Assembly (NCBI RefSeq): GCF_002871005.1
Contig: NZ_PHSN01000027.1
Coordinates: 1 to 64,000 of the forward strand
Length of the DNA: 64,000 nt
DNA from: Acidimangrovimonas sediminis
GTDB taxonomy: Bacteria; Pseudomonadota; Alphaproteobacteria; Rhodobacterales; Rhodobacteraceae
Direction: 5' to 3'
Shown: piece after piece, positions 26,163-34,952 of the stretch
Layout: each line of letters begins with the position of its first letter
Position numbering within the stretch: position 1 is the stretch's first letter
Position numbers and translations under genes: made by a program
The notes under the pieces: generated by a model
The model's database searches: none
What the model was told of the DNA's origin: nothing
What the model saw: the letters and a program-made list of their open reading frames with translations, nothing else

Positions 26163-28583
26163 TCAGCCGCGCAGCGTGCCGCCGGTCGCCTTGGCGACCT
26201 TCTCGACGATCTTGGCGCCCACGGCCTCGATCTCCTCGTCGGTCAGGGTCTTGTCCCGGGGCTGCAGCCGCACGGTGATCGCGATCGATTTCTTGCCCGC
26301 GCCCATCTGCGCCTCGGCCTTCTCGCCCGAGAAGGTGTCGAAGACGGCGACCCGCTCGATCAGCGCCTTGTCCGCGCCCTGCGCCGCATTCACCAGCGTC
26401 AGCGCCTCGACGCCGGCATCCACCACGAAGGCGAAATCACGCTCGACCGCCTGCAGGCCCGAAAGCGTCAGCGCGGGGCGGGTGGTGCCCTTGGCCTTGG
26501 GTTGCGGCACGTTGGCGACGGCGACGGTGAAGGCGACCGCCGGCCCCTTCACCCCCAGCTCGGCCAGCACCTTGGGGTGCAGCTCGCCGAAGGCCGCAAG
26601 CATGTTGGGGCCAAGGGTCATCCGGCCCGACCGGCCCGGGTGCCACCAGCCCGCCACCTTGCGGTCGATCTGCGTCCGGGCGGGCGCGCCAAGTGCGGCC
26701 AGCACCGCCTCGGCATCCGCCTTGGCATCGTAAAGGTCCACCGGCCGGCGCGACCCGAAGGGATCGCGGGGCGCCGAGGCCCCGACCAGAAGGCCCGTCG
26801 CATGCAGCACCTGCTCGCCCGGCTCGCCGCCGGTGAAGGCCGGGCCGATCTCGCACAGAGCCAGATCCATGAAGCCGCGCGCCTGGTTGCGGGCCGCGGC
26901 CTGCAACAGGCCCGGCAGCAGATCGGGCCGCATGTGCGTCATCTCGGATGAGATCGGGTTGTCGACACGCAGCGCCTCTTCCCCGCCGCCGAACAGCGTG
27001 GCCGAGGCCTGGTCGATGAACGAGTAAGTCACACATTCGTTGTAGCCGAGCGCAGCCATCGTCCGCCGGGCGGCGTTCTCGCGCACCTGCGTGGGCGTCA
27101 GGATCGGGGCGGGCACCCCGGCCTGCGTCCGCGCCATCGGCTTGCCTTCCAGCTTGGTCAGCGAGGCGATCCGCGCCACCTCTTCCACCAGGTCAGCGGA
27201 GCCCAGGACGTCGGGCCGCCACGACGGCGGCGTCGCCATGTCACCGTCGAGCGTGAAGCCGAGCGCCGTCAGCGTCGCGCGCTGGGTCTCGGGCGCGATC
27301 TCCATCCCGACGAGCGATTGCACACGGTCGGTGTCGAGCTTGTAGGCCCGCGACGTGTCGGGCACCGCGCCGTCGGAGACCACCTCCGACGCCTCGCCGC
27401 CGCAGAGGTCGAGGACCATCTGCGTCGCCAGTTCCAGCCCCGGCAGGGTGAATTCGGGGTCCACCCCGCGCTCGAACCGGTAGCGCGCGTCGGAATTGAT
27501 CTTCAGCGCGCGGCCGGTCGTGGCCACGGTGATCGGGTCCCAATAGGCGCTTTCAAGGAAGACGTCGGTCGTTTCCTCGGTGCAGCCCGAAAGCTCGCCG
27601 CCCATGATGCCTGCGATGCTCTCGACCTCTTCGGCGTCCGAGATCGCCATCATGCCCGGCGCCAGCGTGTAGGTCTTGCCGTCGAGCGCGAGGATCTCCT
27701 CGCCGCCCTGCGCCGGGTGGATGGTCAGCGCGCCGCCCTTCACCTTGGCCACGTCGAAGACGTGCAGCGGGCGGTTCAGGTCCATCGTGAAGAGGTTGGT
27801 GATGTCGACAAGCGCCGAGATCGGCCGGAGCCCGATCGCCCGCAGCCGACGTTGCAGCCAGTCGGGCGAGGGGCCGTTCTTGACGCCGCGGATCACCCGC
27901 CCCGCGAAGTAGGGGCAGCCCTTATCCTTTAGCGCGGGGTCGATGGTCACGCTGACCGGGCTGGGGAACGTGCCCGCGACCGCCGCGATTTCCAACGGCT
28001 TCAGCGTGCCCAGACCGCGCGCCGCCAGATCGCGGGCGACGCCGCGCACGCCAAGGGCATCGGGCCGGTTCGGGGTGATCTTGATGTAGATCATCGGGTC
28101 GTTGAGCTTGCGGTAGTCGATGAACCGCGCGCCCAGCGGCGCGTCTTCGGGCAGGTCGATGATGCCGTCGTGATCGTCCGACAGCTCCAATTCACGCTCC
28201 GAACACAGCATGCCGTTCGATTCCACGCCGCGGATCACTCCGGGCTTCAGGTCGACGCCGGTGCCGGGAACATGCGTCCCGACCGGGGCGAAGACGCCCA
28301 CCAGGCCGGTGCGCGCGTTCGGCGCGCCGCAGACCACCTGCACCTCTTCCGACGGCGCATCGGGGCCGTTCGGCCAGGTCTCGACCCGACACAGCCGCAG
28401 CCGGTCGGCATTCGGGTGCTGCACCGCCTCGATCACCCGGCAGATGCGAAAGGCGCCCAGCGTGTCCGCCGGGTTCTCGACCTCCTCGACCTCAAGGCCG
28501 AGGTCGGTAAGCGCATAGAGGATCTCATCCAGGGAGGCCTCGGTCTCGAGGTGATCCTTCAGCCAGGACAGGGTGAATTTCAT
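26163..28583 (-). CDS. pheT: Phenylalanine-tRNA ligase beta subunit
   Basis: The beta subunit of 806 residues forms the alpha2beta2 enzyme that charges tRNA-Phe. The start MKFTLSWLKDHLETEASL is standard. Domains in order are the tRNA-binding EMAP-like domain (about 40 to 150), B3/B4 (about 200 to 380), B5, the catalytic-like core with PWWR-like PSWRPDV, and the C-terminal FDX-ACB anticodon-binding domain ending in KATGGTLRG. The length is normal. The alpha subunit gene pheS is not beside it; mobB and mobA lie upstream instead. Confidence 0.96.
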   Translation of the reverse strand: MKFTLSWLKDHLETEASLDEILYALTDLGLEVEEVENPADTLGAFRICRVIEAVQHPNADRLRLCRVETWPNGPDAPSEEVQVVCGAPNARTGLVGVFAPVGTHVPGTGVDLKPGVIRGVESNGMLCSERELELSDDHDGIIDLPEDAPLGARFIDYRKLNDPMIYIKITPNRPDALGVRGVARDLAARGLGTLKPLEIAAVAGTFPSPVSVTIDPALKDKGCPYFAGRVIRGVKNGPSPDWLQRRLRAIGLRPISALVDITNLFTMDLNRPLHVFDVAKVKGGALTIHPAQGGEEILALDGKTYTLAPGMMAISDAEEVESIAGIMGGELSGCTEETTDVFLESAYWDPITVATTGRALKINSDARYRFERGVDPEFTLPGLELATQMVLDLCGGEASEVVSDGAVPDTSRAYKLDTDRVQSLVGMEIAPETQRATLTALGFTLDGDMATPPSWRPDVLGSADLVEEVARIASLTKLEGKPMARTQAGVPAPILTPTQVRENAARRTMAALGYNECVTYSFIDQASATLFGGGEEALRVDNPISSEMTHMRPDLLPGLLQAAARNQARGFMDLALCEIGPAFTGGEPGEQVLHATGLLVGASAPRDPFGSRRPVDLYDAKADAEAVLAALGAPARTQIDRKVAGWWHPGRSGRMTLGPNMLAAFGELHPKVLAELGVKGPAVAFTVAVANVPQPKAKGTTRPALTLSGLQAVERDFAFVVDAGVEALTLVNAAQGADKALIERVAVFDTFSGEKAEAQMGAGKKSIAITVRLQPRDKTLTDEEIEAVGAKIVEKVAKATGGTLRG

Positions 28584-28692
28584 CGCACGGGCCCTTCGGA
28601 AAACTGTCGCCCGCGGCTTAGCGCAAAGCCGGGCGGAGGGGAAGGGCAGGGCCACCCGCTCCTCCGATCACCTCCGGCACCTGTTGTCTCCC

Positions 28693-29247
28693 TCAGCCTG
28701 CCGTGCGGGGCAGCCCGAGCGTTTCGGCGATGAAATCGGCGATCGCAGGGATGTCGTCGAGGCCGAAGAGGCGCAGGCCCTCATCGCTGACCGGGTGGTC
28801 GGCGGCGATCGCCACGACGCTGGGATCGCCCGGCGCGATCGGTGCGCGGTCGCGGGTTGCGGTGCGGCGGCATTCGATCTTGGGCTGCGGTTCGCGCTTG
28901 AACCCCTCGACCAGCACGAGGTCACAGGGACCGAGCCTGGAAAGCACCGCGTCCAGTGTCGGTTCCGGCCCGTCGCGAACCTCGTGCATCAGCGCCCAGC
29001 GTGCGCCGGTCACCAGCGCGACCTCGGCGGCCCCGGCGCTGCGGTGGCGGTGGCTGTCCGTCCCGGTCCGGTCGATGTCGAACCCGTGGTGCGCGTGTTT
29101 CACGGTCGACACCCGCAGCCCGCGCGCGGTGAACTCGGTCACCAGACGCTCGGTCAGGGTGGTCTTGCCGGAATTCTTCCAGCCGGTGATGCCGAATACG
29201 GGGGGCATCCGCGGGGCTGTGCCGGGGTGAGTCCGGGTCGAGGTCAT
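28693..29247 (-). CDS. mobB: Molybdopterin-guanine dinucleotide biosynthesis protein B
   Basis: MobB is a GTP-binding partner of MobA in molybdenum cofactor maturation. The 184-residue protein has the P-loop GITGWKNSGKTTL, the switch-like VKHAHHGFDIDRTGTDSHRHRSAGA and LVLVEGFKRE, all diagnostic. Its start overlaps the mobA stop by four bases, so the two are co-translated. Confidence 0.95.
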   Translation of the reverse strand: MTSTRTHPGTAPRMPPVFGITGWKNSGKTTLTERLVTEFTARGLRVSTVKHAHHGFDIDRTGTDSHRHRSAGAAEVALVTGARWALMHEVRDGPEPTLDAVLSRLGPCDLVLVEGFKREPQPKIECRRTATRDRAPIAPGDPSVVAIAADHPVSDEGLRLFGLDDIPAIADFIAETLGLPRTAG

Positions 29248-30062
29248 GTGCGGCCGCTCTGCGAAGGGGGCGGGCTGCCGGGGGCGTCGGCGAAACCTTC
29301 CTCCCCGTCCAGGTCGTTCCCCTCCCCGAAATCGTCGCCGAATCCGTCGCCGAAGCTCTCGTCGAAATCCCTGTCGCCGATTTCGTCGTGTCTCTCGTCC
29401 AGGTCGCTGTTTCCGGCTTCCGCCGCGATCTCGGCGGTACTCTCTTCGGGGGCGGACTTGTCGGGAGCCAGGATCGCCTCGGCCAGCGCCAGGTCCTCGG
29501 GGGTGTTGGCGTTGAAGAAGGGATCGGGCGCATCCGGGCCGGGCGGCGGAAAGGTCAGCACGTCATGCGGATGGTGCAACATGAAATCGCGCACCCGCCG
29601 GGTCGGACCGGACCGGAGCCAGTCGCGCAGCGGCCCCGCAAGCTCGACCGGCCACAGCGCGCAGACCGGCTGCAACCCGGCGGGCGAATGCGGCACCACG
29701 ATGCGCCCCGGCCGCATGACCATCCGCATCCGGGGCGCAAGGTCGTAGGGCAGGAACGGCATGTCCGTCGCCACGGTCATCACATGGCTCACCCCCTGCG
29801 GGGCGGCCCATTCCATCGCGCGCAGGATGCCCGCCAGAGGTCCCGGCCGGCCCGCCACGCTGTCCGCGAGGACCGGCAGGTCGAACCGCGCGTAGAGGGC
29901 CGACTCGCCGTTGGAGTTGATTGCCAGCGCCGAGACCTGATGCGCGAGGCGGCCGATCGCATGGGCGATCAGCGGTGCGCCGGCAAGGTCTGTCAGCGCC
30001 TTGTCGGTGCCCATGCGCTCCGACTTGCCGCCCGCCAGGATCATGCAGGGTATCGGCTTCAT
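29244..30062 (-). CDS. mobA: Molybdenum cofactor guanylyltransferase with an acidic C-terminal tail
   Basis: MobA transfers GMP from GTP to molybdopterin. The start MKPIPCMILAGGKSERMGTDKAL carries the nucleotide-binding LAGGxSxRMGxDK signature. ATDMPFLPYDL and NANTPEDLALAEAIL complete the family core of about 200 residues. At 272 residues the protein is longer than usual because of a tail of about 70 residues, low in complexity and strongly acidic with repeated Asp/Glu/Gly/Phe (DESFGDGFGDDFGEG). The tail has no known role in the family. mobB follows with an ATGA overlap. Confidence 0.93.
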   Translation of the reverse strand: MKPIPCMILAGGKSERMGTDKALTDLAGAPLIAHAIGRLAHQVSALAINSNGESALYARFDLPVLADSVAGRPGPLAGILRAMEWAAPQGVSHVMTVATDMPFLPYDLAPRMRMVMRPGRIVVPHSPAGLQPVCALWPVELAGPLRDWLRSGPTRRVRDFMLHHPHDVLTFPPPGPDAPDPFFNANTPEDLALAEAILAPDKSAPEESTAEIAAEAGNSDLDERHDEIGDRDFDESFGDGFGDDFGEGNDLDGEEGFADAPGSPPPSQSGRT

Positions 30063-30472
30063 GTCCCCTCCGTCCACCGCCTGCGATCGCCGGATCCGGC
30101 GCCGCCGGGGGATGCTAGGCGCCCGCGGCGGGGGCGGCAAGGGTGGGCGGATCGCGGGGCTTGCCGGGGTCGCTCTCCGGCGGCCTGCGGGAAGGGGCGG
30201 CAGGGCCCGGGAAGGGCATGCTCGCGATCTCGTGAAGTTCGCGACCGGACGCGGGGCGATGCCGCCGGACGATCAGCCGGGGGCGGTCCGGCGCAGGGCA
30301 GGACAGGAGAAACGAGCCCCCTCCAGCCCCGACATTCCGGGGGCGCTCGACCTGAGGGGGGCGGCCGCCGCGCCTGTCCGCCGGGCGAAAGGGCAGTGCG
30401 GGCCGGAGGGGCCGCGGGGCTATGCCTGGGAGGCGTTCCACAATGCTGCCGGAAATTTCGCCTGAGGAAACG
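30063..30472. other. Intergenic region between mobA and the small downstream gene
   Basis: This 410-base stretch has open frames on both strands but none with a convincing start, ribosome-binding site or family match. They are Pro/Arg/Gly-rich, as expected for random high-GC DNA. The mobA promoter must lie at the left side. Confidence 0.5.
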
Positions 30473-30718
30473 ATGAGTTGCGCCGATTTGCACCATTTCG
30501 CCACAATTCGCCGGGCCGTTTCATGTATAAGCCACATTATGGACCAGATTCTTGCAATCCCCGCCGACCGTCGCCGCGTCAACCAGCCGATGCTCTGCGC
30601 GCTGATGGGCCTGACCGCCCTGCTGTTGATCGGCTGGCAGGGGCTTGCCCCGAATGCCGAAACGGCCGACGCGGCTTCCGCGCTGTCGGGCTCGGTCATG
30701 ACGGTGGCCAGCCGCTGA
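30473..30718 (+). CDS. Putative small membrane protein, 81 aa
   Basis: An ATG at 30473 sits behind GAGGAAACG. The protein has one predicted transmembrane helix (LCALMGLTALLLIGWQGLA) and a short polar C-terminus. An internal ATG at 30539 (MDQILAIPADRRR) is an alternative start that would give 59 residues. The DNA around 30480 to 30545 is AT-richer than its surroundings, which may mark a promoter for the shorter form. No family recognised. Confidence 0.4.
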   Translation: MSCADLHHFATIRRAVSCISHIMDQILAIPADRRRVNQPMLCALMGLTALLLIGWQGLAPNAETADAASALSGSVMTVASR

Positions 30719-30803
30719 GGCAAGCCACAGGTCCGGCAGGGCTTTTCACCCGCGGCCCGGCGATGTAACGATCCGGCACCACGGAACCAGGCCCGAGTGC
30801 TGC

Positions 30804-32483
30804 ATGACCCAGATCGCCCGCCGGCTGAACCAGGCCCTTGCGCGCCTCTGCGGACTGCCGCCCCTTGCCGCGGGCCTTGGCGTCTGCCTGCTGGTGGCGC
30901 TGCTTTCGCTGGCCGCCTTTCTTCCCGCGTTCACCACGCTGCCGCCGGTCGACCGCGACGAGGCGCGCTTTGCCCAGGCGTCGAGCCAGATGGCCGCGAC
31001 CGGCGACATCGTCGACATCCGATTCCAGGACAAGCCCCGGTACAAGAAGCCCGTGGGGATCTACTGGCTTCAGGCCGCCGCGGCCGAGGTGACGGGCGGC
31101 CCCGTCGCGGCGCCGATCTGGCATTACCGGATCCCGTCGCTGATCGCGGCGGTGCTGGCGGCTGTTCTGACCGCACGGCTGGCCATGGTGTTCGGCGGCG
31201 CGGCGGCGGGGCTGGCGGCCGGTCTGCCCTTCGCCGGCATGTTCGTGCTGGGGGCGGAGGCGCACCTTGCCACCACCGACGCGGTGCTGCTTCTGACCAT
31301 ACTTTGCGCCCAGCTGCCGCTTGCCCGCATCTACCGCGACGCCCGTGCCGCGGAATTCGCCCCGCCGACACCGCTTGGCTGGGGCGGCGTTGCGCTGTTC
31401 TGGGGCGGGCTGGCGGCCGGCACGCTGGTGAAGGGGCCGATCGCGCCAGGCGTGGTCGCGCTGACCATCGCTGCGCTGACGATCGCCCACCGGCGCGCGC
31501 GCTGGCTGGGGGCGCTGCGCCCGAAACCGGGGATCATGCTTTACCTCCTGCTCGTGCTGCCGTGGTTCGTGGCGATCACCTGGCGCTCGGGCATGGGCTT
31601 CTGGGACGCGGCGCTGGGGCGCGACCTGCTGGGCAAGGTGGCCGGGGCGCAGGAAAGCCACGGCGCGCCGCCCGGCACCTACCTCGCGCTCCTGTGGTTC
31701 ACCTTCCAGCCGGCCGCGATCGCGCTCGGCCTCGCGCTGCCCGCGATCTGGGCCGCGCGGCACCGCGCCGGCGTGGCCTTCGCGCTGGCCTGGGCCGTTC
31801 CCGGCTGGCTGGTGTTCGAGGCGGCGCCGACCAAGCTGATGCACTACGTGCTGCCGTTCTATCCCGCCCTCGCGCTTGCCATCGGCATCGTCTGGTCCGG
31901 CGCGGCGGTGCGGCCGCTGGTGAAGGGGCGCCGCTGGGCCTTCTACGTGCTGGGGGCGTTGCCGGTGCTGATGCTTGCGGCCGTGGGCGGCTACTGCATC
32001 TCGCTGGGGGCGATGCCGGTGCTGCCACTCGTCGCCGGGTTCGTGGTGCTGGGGCTGGGGCTGGCCCTGACCCATGCCGCGCTGCGCGCCGCCCTGCCGC
32101 AGGCCGCCTTGCTGGGCCTGTGGCTGGTGGGCGCGGGTGTCACCGGTGGCGCGCTGGCAAGTGCGGCGGCGACGCCCGCGCTCTGGCCTGCGCCGGCGAT
32201 CGCCACACTGATCCCGCCCGACGCCGCCTGCAAGCAGATCACGCTTTACGAGATCGGCTATGACGAACCGTCGCTCGTCTTCCTCGCGCCGGGCCCGGTG
32301 GTCGCGTCCACGCTGCCCGCGCTGACGGCCGCGCTGTCCTCCGACCGATGCGTTGCCGCCGTGGTGCCGGATGCCGACGCCGCCCGGGTGCTGGGTGCCC
32401 GGCGTCTGGGTACGGTCACCGGGCTGAACATCGGCACCGGCCGGAAGGTCGACCTCGCCGTCTTCGGACCCGCCAAGAAGTGA
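30804..32483 (+). CDS. GT39/ArnT-like membrane glycosyltransferase
   Basis: This 559-residue protein is a multi-helix transferase of the PMT/ArnT superfamily that uses a polyprenyl-phosphate sugar. The first periplasmic loop holds the catalytic acidic motif VDRDEARFAQAS at about residue 50, followed by DKPRYKKPVGIYWLQ, both characteristic. About eleven hydrophobic segments follow, and a C-terminal soluble domain of about 100 residues. It may add a sugar to lipid A, polysaccharide or protein; the acceptor is not evident. It has no adjacent sugar pathway genes. Confidence 0.87.
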   Translation: MTQIARRLNQALARLCGLPPLAAGLGVCLLVALLSLAAFLPAFTTLPPVDRDEARFAQASSQMAATGDIVDIRFQDKPRYKKPVGIYWLQAAAAEVTGGPVAAPIWHYRIPSLIAAVLAAVLTARLAMVFGGAAAGLAAGLPFAGMFVLGAEAHLATTDAVLLLTILCAQLPLARIYRDARAAEFAPPTPLGWGGVALFWGGLAAGTLVKGPIAPGVVALTIAALTIAHRRARWLGALRPKPGIMLYLLLVLPWFVAITWRSGMGFWDAALGRDLLGKVAGAQESHGAPPGTYLALLWFTFQPAAIALGLALPAIWAARHRAGVAFALAWAVPGWLVFEAAPTKLMHYVLPFYPALALAIGIVWSGAAVRPLVKGRRWAFYVLGALPVLMLAAVGGYCISLGAMPVLPLVAGFVVLGLGLALTHAALRAALPQAALLGLWLVGAGVTGGALASAAATPALWPAPAIATLIPPDAACKQITLYEIGYDEPSLVFLAPGPVVASTLPALTAALSSDRCVAAVVPDADAARVLGARRLGTVTGLNIGTGRKVDLAVFGPAKK

Positions 32484-32628
32484 CCCCGCCACCCGGCGTG
32501 CCCGAGGCGCGGTGTGCGGCACGGCCCGGACGCTTTGCCGCGGGCGCCGTGGAAACCGTCAGCTGCGGTTGCGGCGGGGCGCGGATGGCGCTCTACTCGG
32601 GCCGAAGGACTCAACCCGCGGGAAGGCG

Positions 32629-33651
32629 ATGAGCGACGATCCCTACGACGTGCTCGGCGTGGCGAAGAAGGCCAGCGCCGAGGAAATCAAGAAGGCCTAC
32701 CGGAAGATCGCGAAGGAAAGCCATCCCGATCTGCACCCCGGAGATGCCACCGCCGAGGCGCGGTTCAAGGCCGCCAACGCGGCGTTCGACCTGCTGAAGG
32801 ACCCCGAGACCCGGGCCCGGTTCGACCGCGGCGAGATTGATGCCAGCGGTCAGGAGAAACCGCGCGAACGCCAGTTCTACCGCGATTTCGCCGAGGATCA
32901 GGGCAACCCCTATCGCCAGGGCCCGCGCTACGAGGGTTACGGAGACGAGGCCGACATCTTTGCCGAGTTCCTGCGCCGCCAGGCGCGGCAAGGCGGTCAG
33001 GGTTTCGACCGGCAGGGCTTCGGGGGCCAAGGGTTCGGGGGCCAGGGCTTTGGCGGCCAGGGCTTCAGCGACCATGCCTTCCGCGCCCGGGGTGCGGATG
33101 CGCAATACGCGCTCGAGGTGCCGTTCCTCGACGCGGCGAACGGCGGGTCGATGCGGATCACCCTGCCGGGCGGCGGCGATCTCGAGGTCCGGATCCCCAA
33201 GGGCGTGAGCGACGGTCAGACCCTGCGGCTGCGCGGCAAGGGCGGGCCGGGCCATGGCGGCGGCGCGCCCGGCGATGCCTACGTGACGCTTTCGGTCGCG
33301 CCGCACCCGGTATTCACGCGTGACGGCGACGACATCGTGATGGTCTTGCCGATCACGCTCGACGAGGCGGTTCTTGGTGCCAAGGTCGAGGTGCCGACGA
33401 TCGCCGGCCCGGTCAAGGTGACGGTGCCGAAAGGCGCGACCAGCGGTCAGGTGCTGCGGCTGCGCGGCCGGGGGATCGAGCCGCCGGCACAGAAGGCGGG
33501 TGGGCAGAAGGCGGGGGGGCGCAAGCCCGGCGACCAGCGCATCGAGCTGCGCATCGCGATGCCCAAGACCGTCGACGACGATCTGGCGAAATTCATGGAA
33601 GGCTGGCGCAAGACCCACGGCTACGATCCGCGCAAGGGGGTGAAGGCATGA
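32629..33651 (+). CDS. cbpA: DnaJ-type co-chaperone CbpA
   Basis: The 340-residue J-protein stimulates DnaK. The ATG follows GGAAGGCG. The J domain carries HPD at H32-P33-D34. A linker with the tandem repeat GFGGQ (encoded at 33016 to 33060) follows, then two CTD beta-domains (LEVPFLDAANGG, VSDGQTLRLRGKGGPG, DEAVLGAKVEVPTIAGPVKV) without a zinc finger, as in CbpA. The ATGA overlap with cbpM and the combination of the two genes identify it. Confidence 0.93.
   Translation: MSDDPYDVLGVAKKASAEEIKKAYRKIAKESHPDLHPGDATAEARFKAANAAFDLLKDPETRARFDRGEIDASGQEKPRERQFYRDFAEDQGNPYRQGPRYEGYGDEADIFAEFLRRQARQGGQGFDRQGFGGQGFGGQGFGGQGFSDHAFRARGADAQYALEVPFLDAANGGSMRITLPGGGDLEVRIPKGVSDGQTLRLRGKGGPGHGGGAPGDAYVTLSVAPHPVFTRDGDDIVMVLPITLDEAVLGAKVEVPTIAGPVKVTVPKGATSGQVLRLRGRGIEPPAQKAGGQKAGGRKPGDQRIELRIAMPKTVDDDLAKFMEGWRKTHGYDPRKGVKA
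33016..33060 (+). repeat. 15-base tandem repeat in cbpA
   Basis: Three units of about GGCTTCGGGGGCCAR encode GFGGQ repeats in the flexible G/F linker. The units are 33016 to 33030, 33031 to 33045 and 33046 to 33060. Confidence 0.8.
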
Positions 33652-33983
33652 CCCGCAAGACCGGTTTCCTGTCCGAGGAAGAAGCGATCGCCGCCGTCGC
33701 CCGGCTCGACCGGGCGCGGCTTACGCGGTTCGTCAGGGCCGAGGTGATCCGTCCCGCCGATTCCGCGGGCCATGCGGTCTATCGCCAGGTCGATGTCGCG
33801 AGGATGGAGCTTTTGTGCGACCTCTGCGACGATTTCGACCTGCCCGACGATGCGCTCGGCATGGTGATGGGGCTGGTCGACCAGTTGCACGGCACGCGCG
33901 GCGACCTGGTCGCGCTGATGCGTGCGCTGGGGGAGGAACCAGAAGAGGTCCGCCTGCGGGTGATGCACCGGATCGGGCGCTAG
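33648..33983 (+). CDS. cbpM: Chaperone modulator CbpM
   Basis: This 111-residue MerR-like protein inhibits CbpA by binding its J domain. It shows LSEEEAIAAVARLDRARLTRFVRAEVIRP with a conserved winged-helix-like fold and the C-terminal helices VARMELLCDLCDDFDLPDDALGMV and MRALGE. Its start overlaps the cbpA stop by four bases, the usual arrangement in proteobacteria. Confidence 0.92.
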   Translation: MTRKTGFLSEEEAIAAVARLDRARLTRFVRAEVIRPADSAGHAVYRQVDVARMELLCDLCDDFDLPDDALGMVMGLVDQLHGTRGDLVALMRALGEEPEEVRLRVMHRIGR

Positions 33984-34036
33984 CCGGCCCCTGCTTCTGT
34001 GACCAGGCGCCCCGCGTCGCCGGTCCGGCGCAGGTG

Positions 34037-34588
34037 TCAGCCGAGGAGCGTGGCGAATTCGGGCCGCACCAGCAGGGCGCCGAAAGCGGCGAGGGTGGTC
34101 TGGTCGCGGATCTCGCCGCCCGCCAGCATGGCGCGCAGTTCCGCGGGGGCGAAGCTGGCCGAGATCAGGTCGCTCTCGGTCTCTTCCAGCGCGGTCGGGC
34201 CCGGGGTCAGGTCGCGCGCCACGAAGAGGTGGCAGATCTGGGTGGAATAGCCGTAGGATTGAAAGAACTGCCCGGCCCGGATCATCGTCTCGGCGCGCAG
34301 CCCGGTTTCCTCGGCCAGTTCGCCCCGCGCCAGCGCCTCGGGGTCGGCGTCGGGGCTGTCTTCCCACGCGCCCTGCGGCACTTCCCAGAACCGGCCCGCC
34401 ACCGGGTAGCGGTACTGCTGCACGAGGTGGATCCGCCCCTCGGCATCGACCGGGACCACCGCCACGAAATCGGGTTTCTCGACCACGCCGTAGATGCCGC
34501 GCGCGCCGTTGGGAAACTCGACATCATCCTCTCGCAGGCGCATCCAGCGGTTGCGGTAGATCTCGCGCGTGGCAAGCGTCCTGATCAT
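34037..34588 (-). CDS. Nudix hydrolase, ADP-sugar pyrophosphatase-like
   Basis: The 183-residue protein is of the ADP-ribose pyrophosphatase type. The core has the order expected: EKPDFVAVVPVDAEGRIHLVQQYRYP, FWEVPQGAWEDS and the Nudix box ending in ARGELAEETGL, in which Gly replaces the common Arg before Glu. QSYGYSTQICHLFVARDL is typical of the group. The substrate may be ADP-ribose or a related nucleotide sugar; this is inferred. It is convergent with cbpM. Confidence 0.88.
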   Translation of the reverse strand: MIRTLATREIYRNRWMRLREDDVEFPNGARGIYGVVEKPDFVAVVPVDAEGRIHLVQQYRYPVAGRFWEVPQGAWEDSPDADPEALARGELAEETGLRAETMIRAGQFFQSYGYSTQICHLFVARDLTPGPTALEETESDLISASFAPAELRAMLAGGEIRDQTTLAAFGALLVRPEFATLLG

Positions 34589-34952
34589 GGCAGTCTCTCC
34601 GTATTGTTCTCTGTGCCGCCGTGGCTGCAGTGGTCGGTGCAGTCGTCGGTGGCTCTCGGGCGGACTCTAGGGAACGGGCCGCCGGGTGCAAGGCGGGCAC
34701 CCGCTCACGGGACGCGGCGCCCATGGCGCGGCACCGGCGCCGGCACCGGCGCAGTGCGGGGCGGGGGGCGCATATTTGGCGGGCGCTGAATGGATACGCG
34801 CGGGCCTTCCAGGCGGTGTCCGGCGCGCGAAAGAACTGGCATGGCCGCGGGGTCTTTGGCATGATGCGCGAAAGAGGGCGGGACACAGCCGCCCCGGGTG
34901 AAAAGGCGCGGAAATTCCGCGTCGGGTGCGGACCGGCCAAAGGGTCGTGCGC
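34589..34952. other. Divergent intergenic region between Nudix and GSCFA genes
   Basis: No gene is supported in this 364-base region. It must hold promoters for both divergent units. The stretch 34620 to 34665 has degenerate GTGG/CAGT repetition. Near 34770 the run GGGGGCGCATATTTGGCGG loosely resembles the AAATATCCC-type intergenic repeat seen near dnaE2. Confidence 0.5.

Noticed and set aside
30115-30723. A 202-codon minus-strand frame upstream of mobA
   Set aside because: No ribosome-binding site or family pattern, and it overlaps the more plausible small plus-strand gene.
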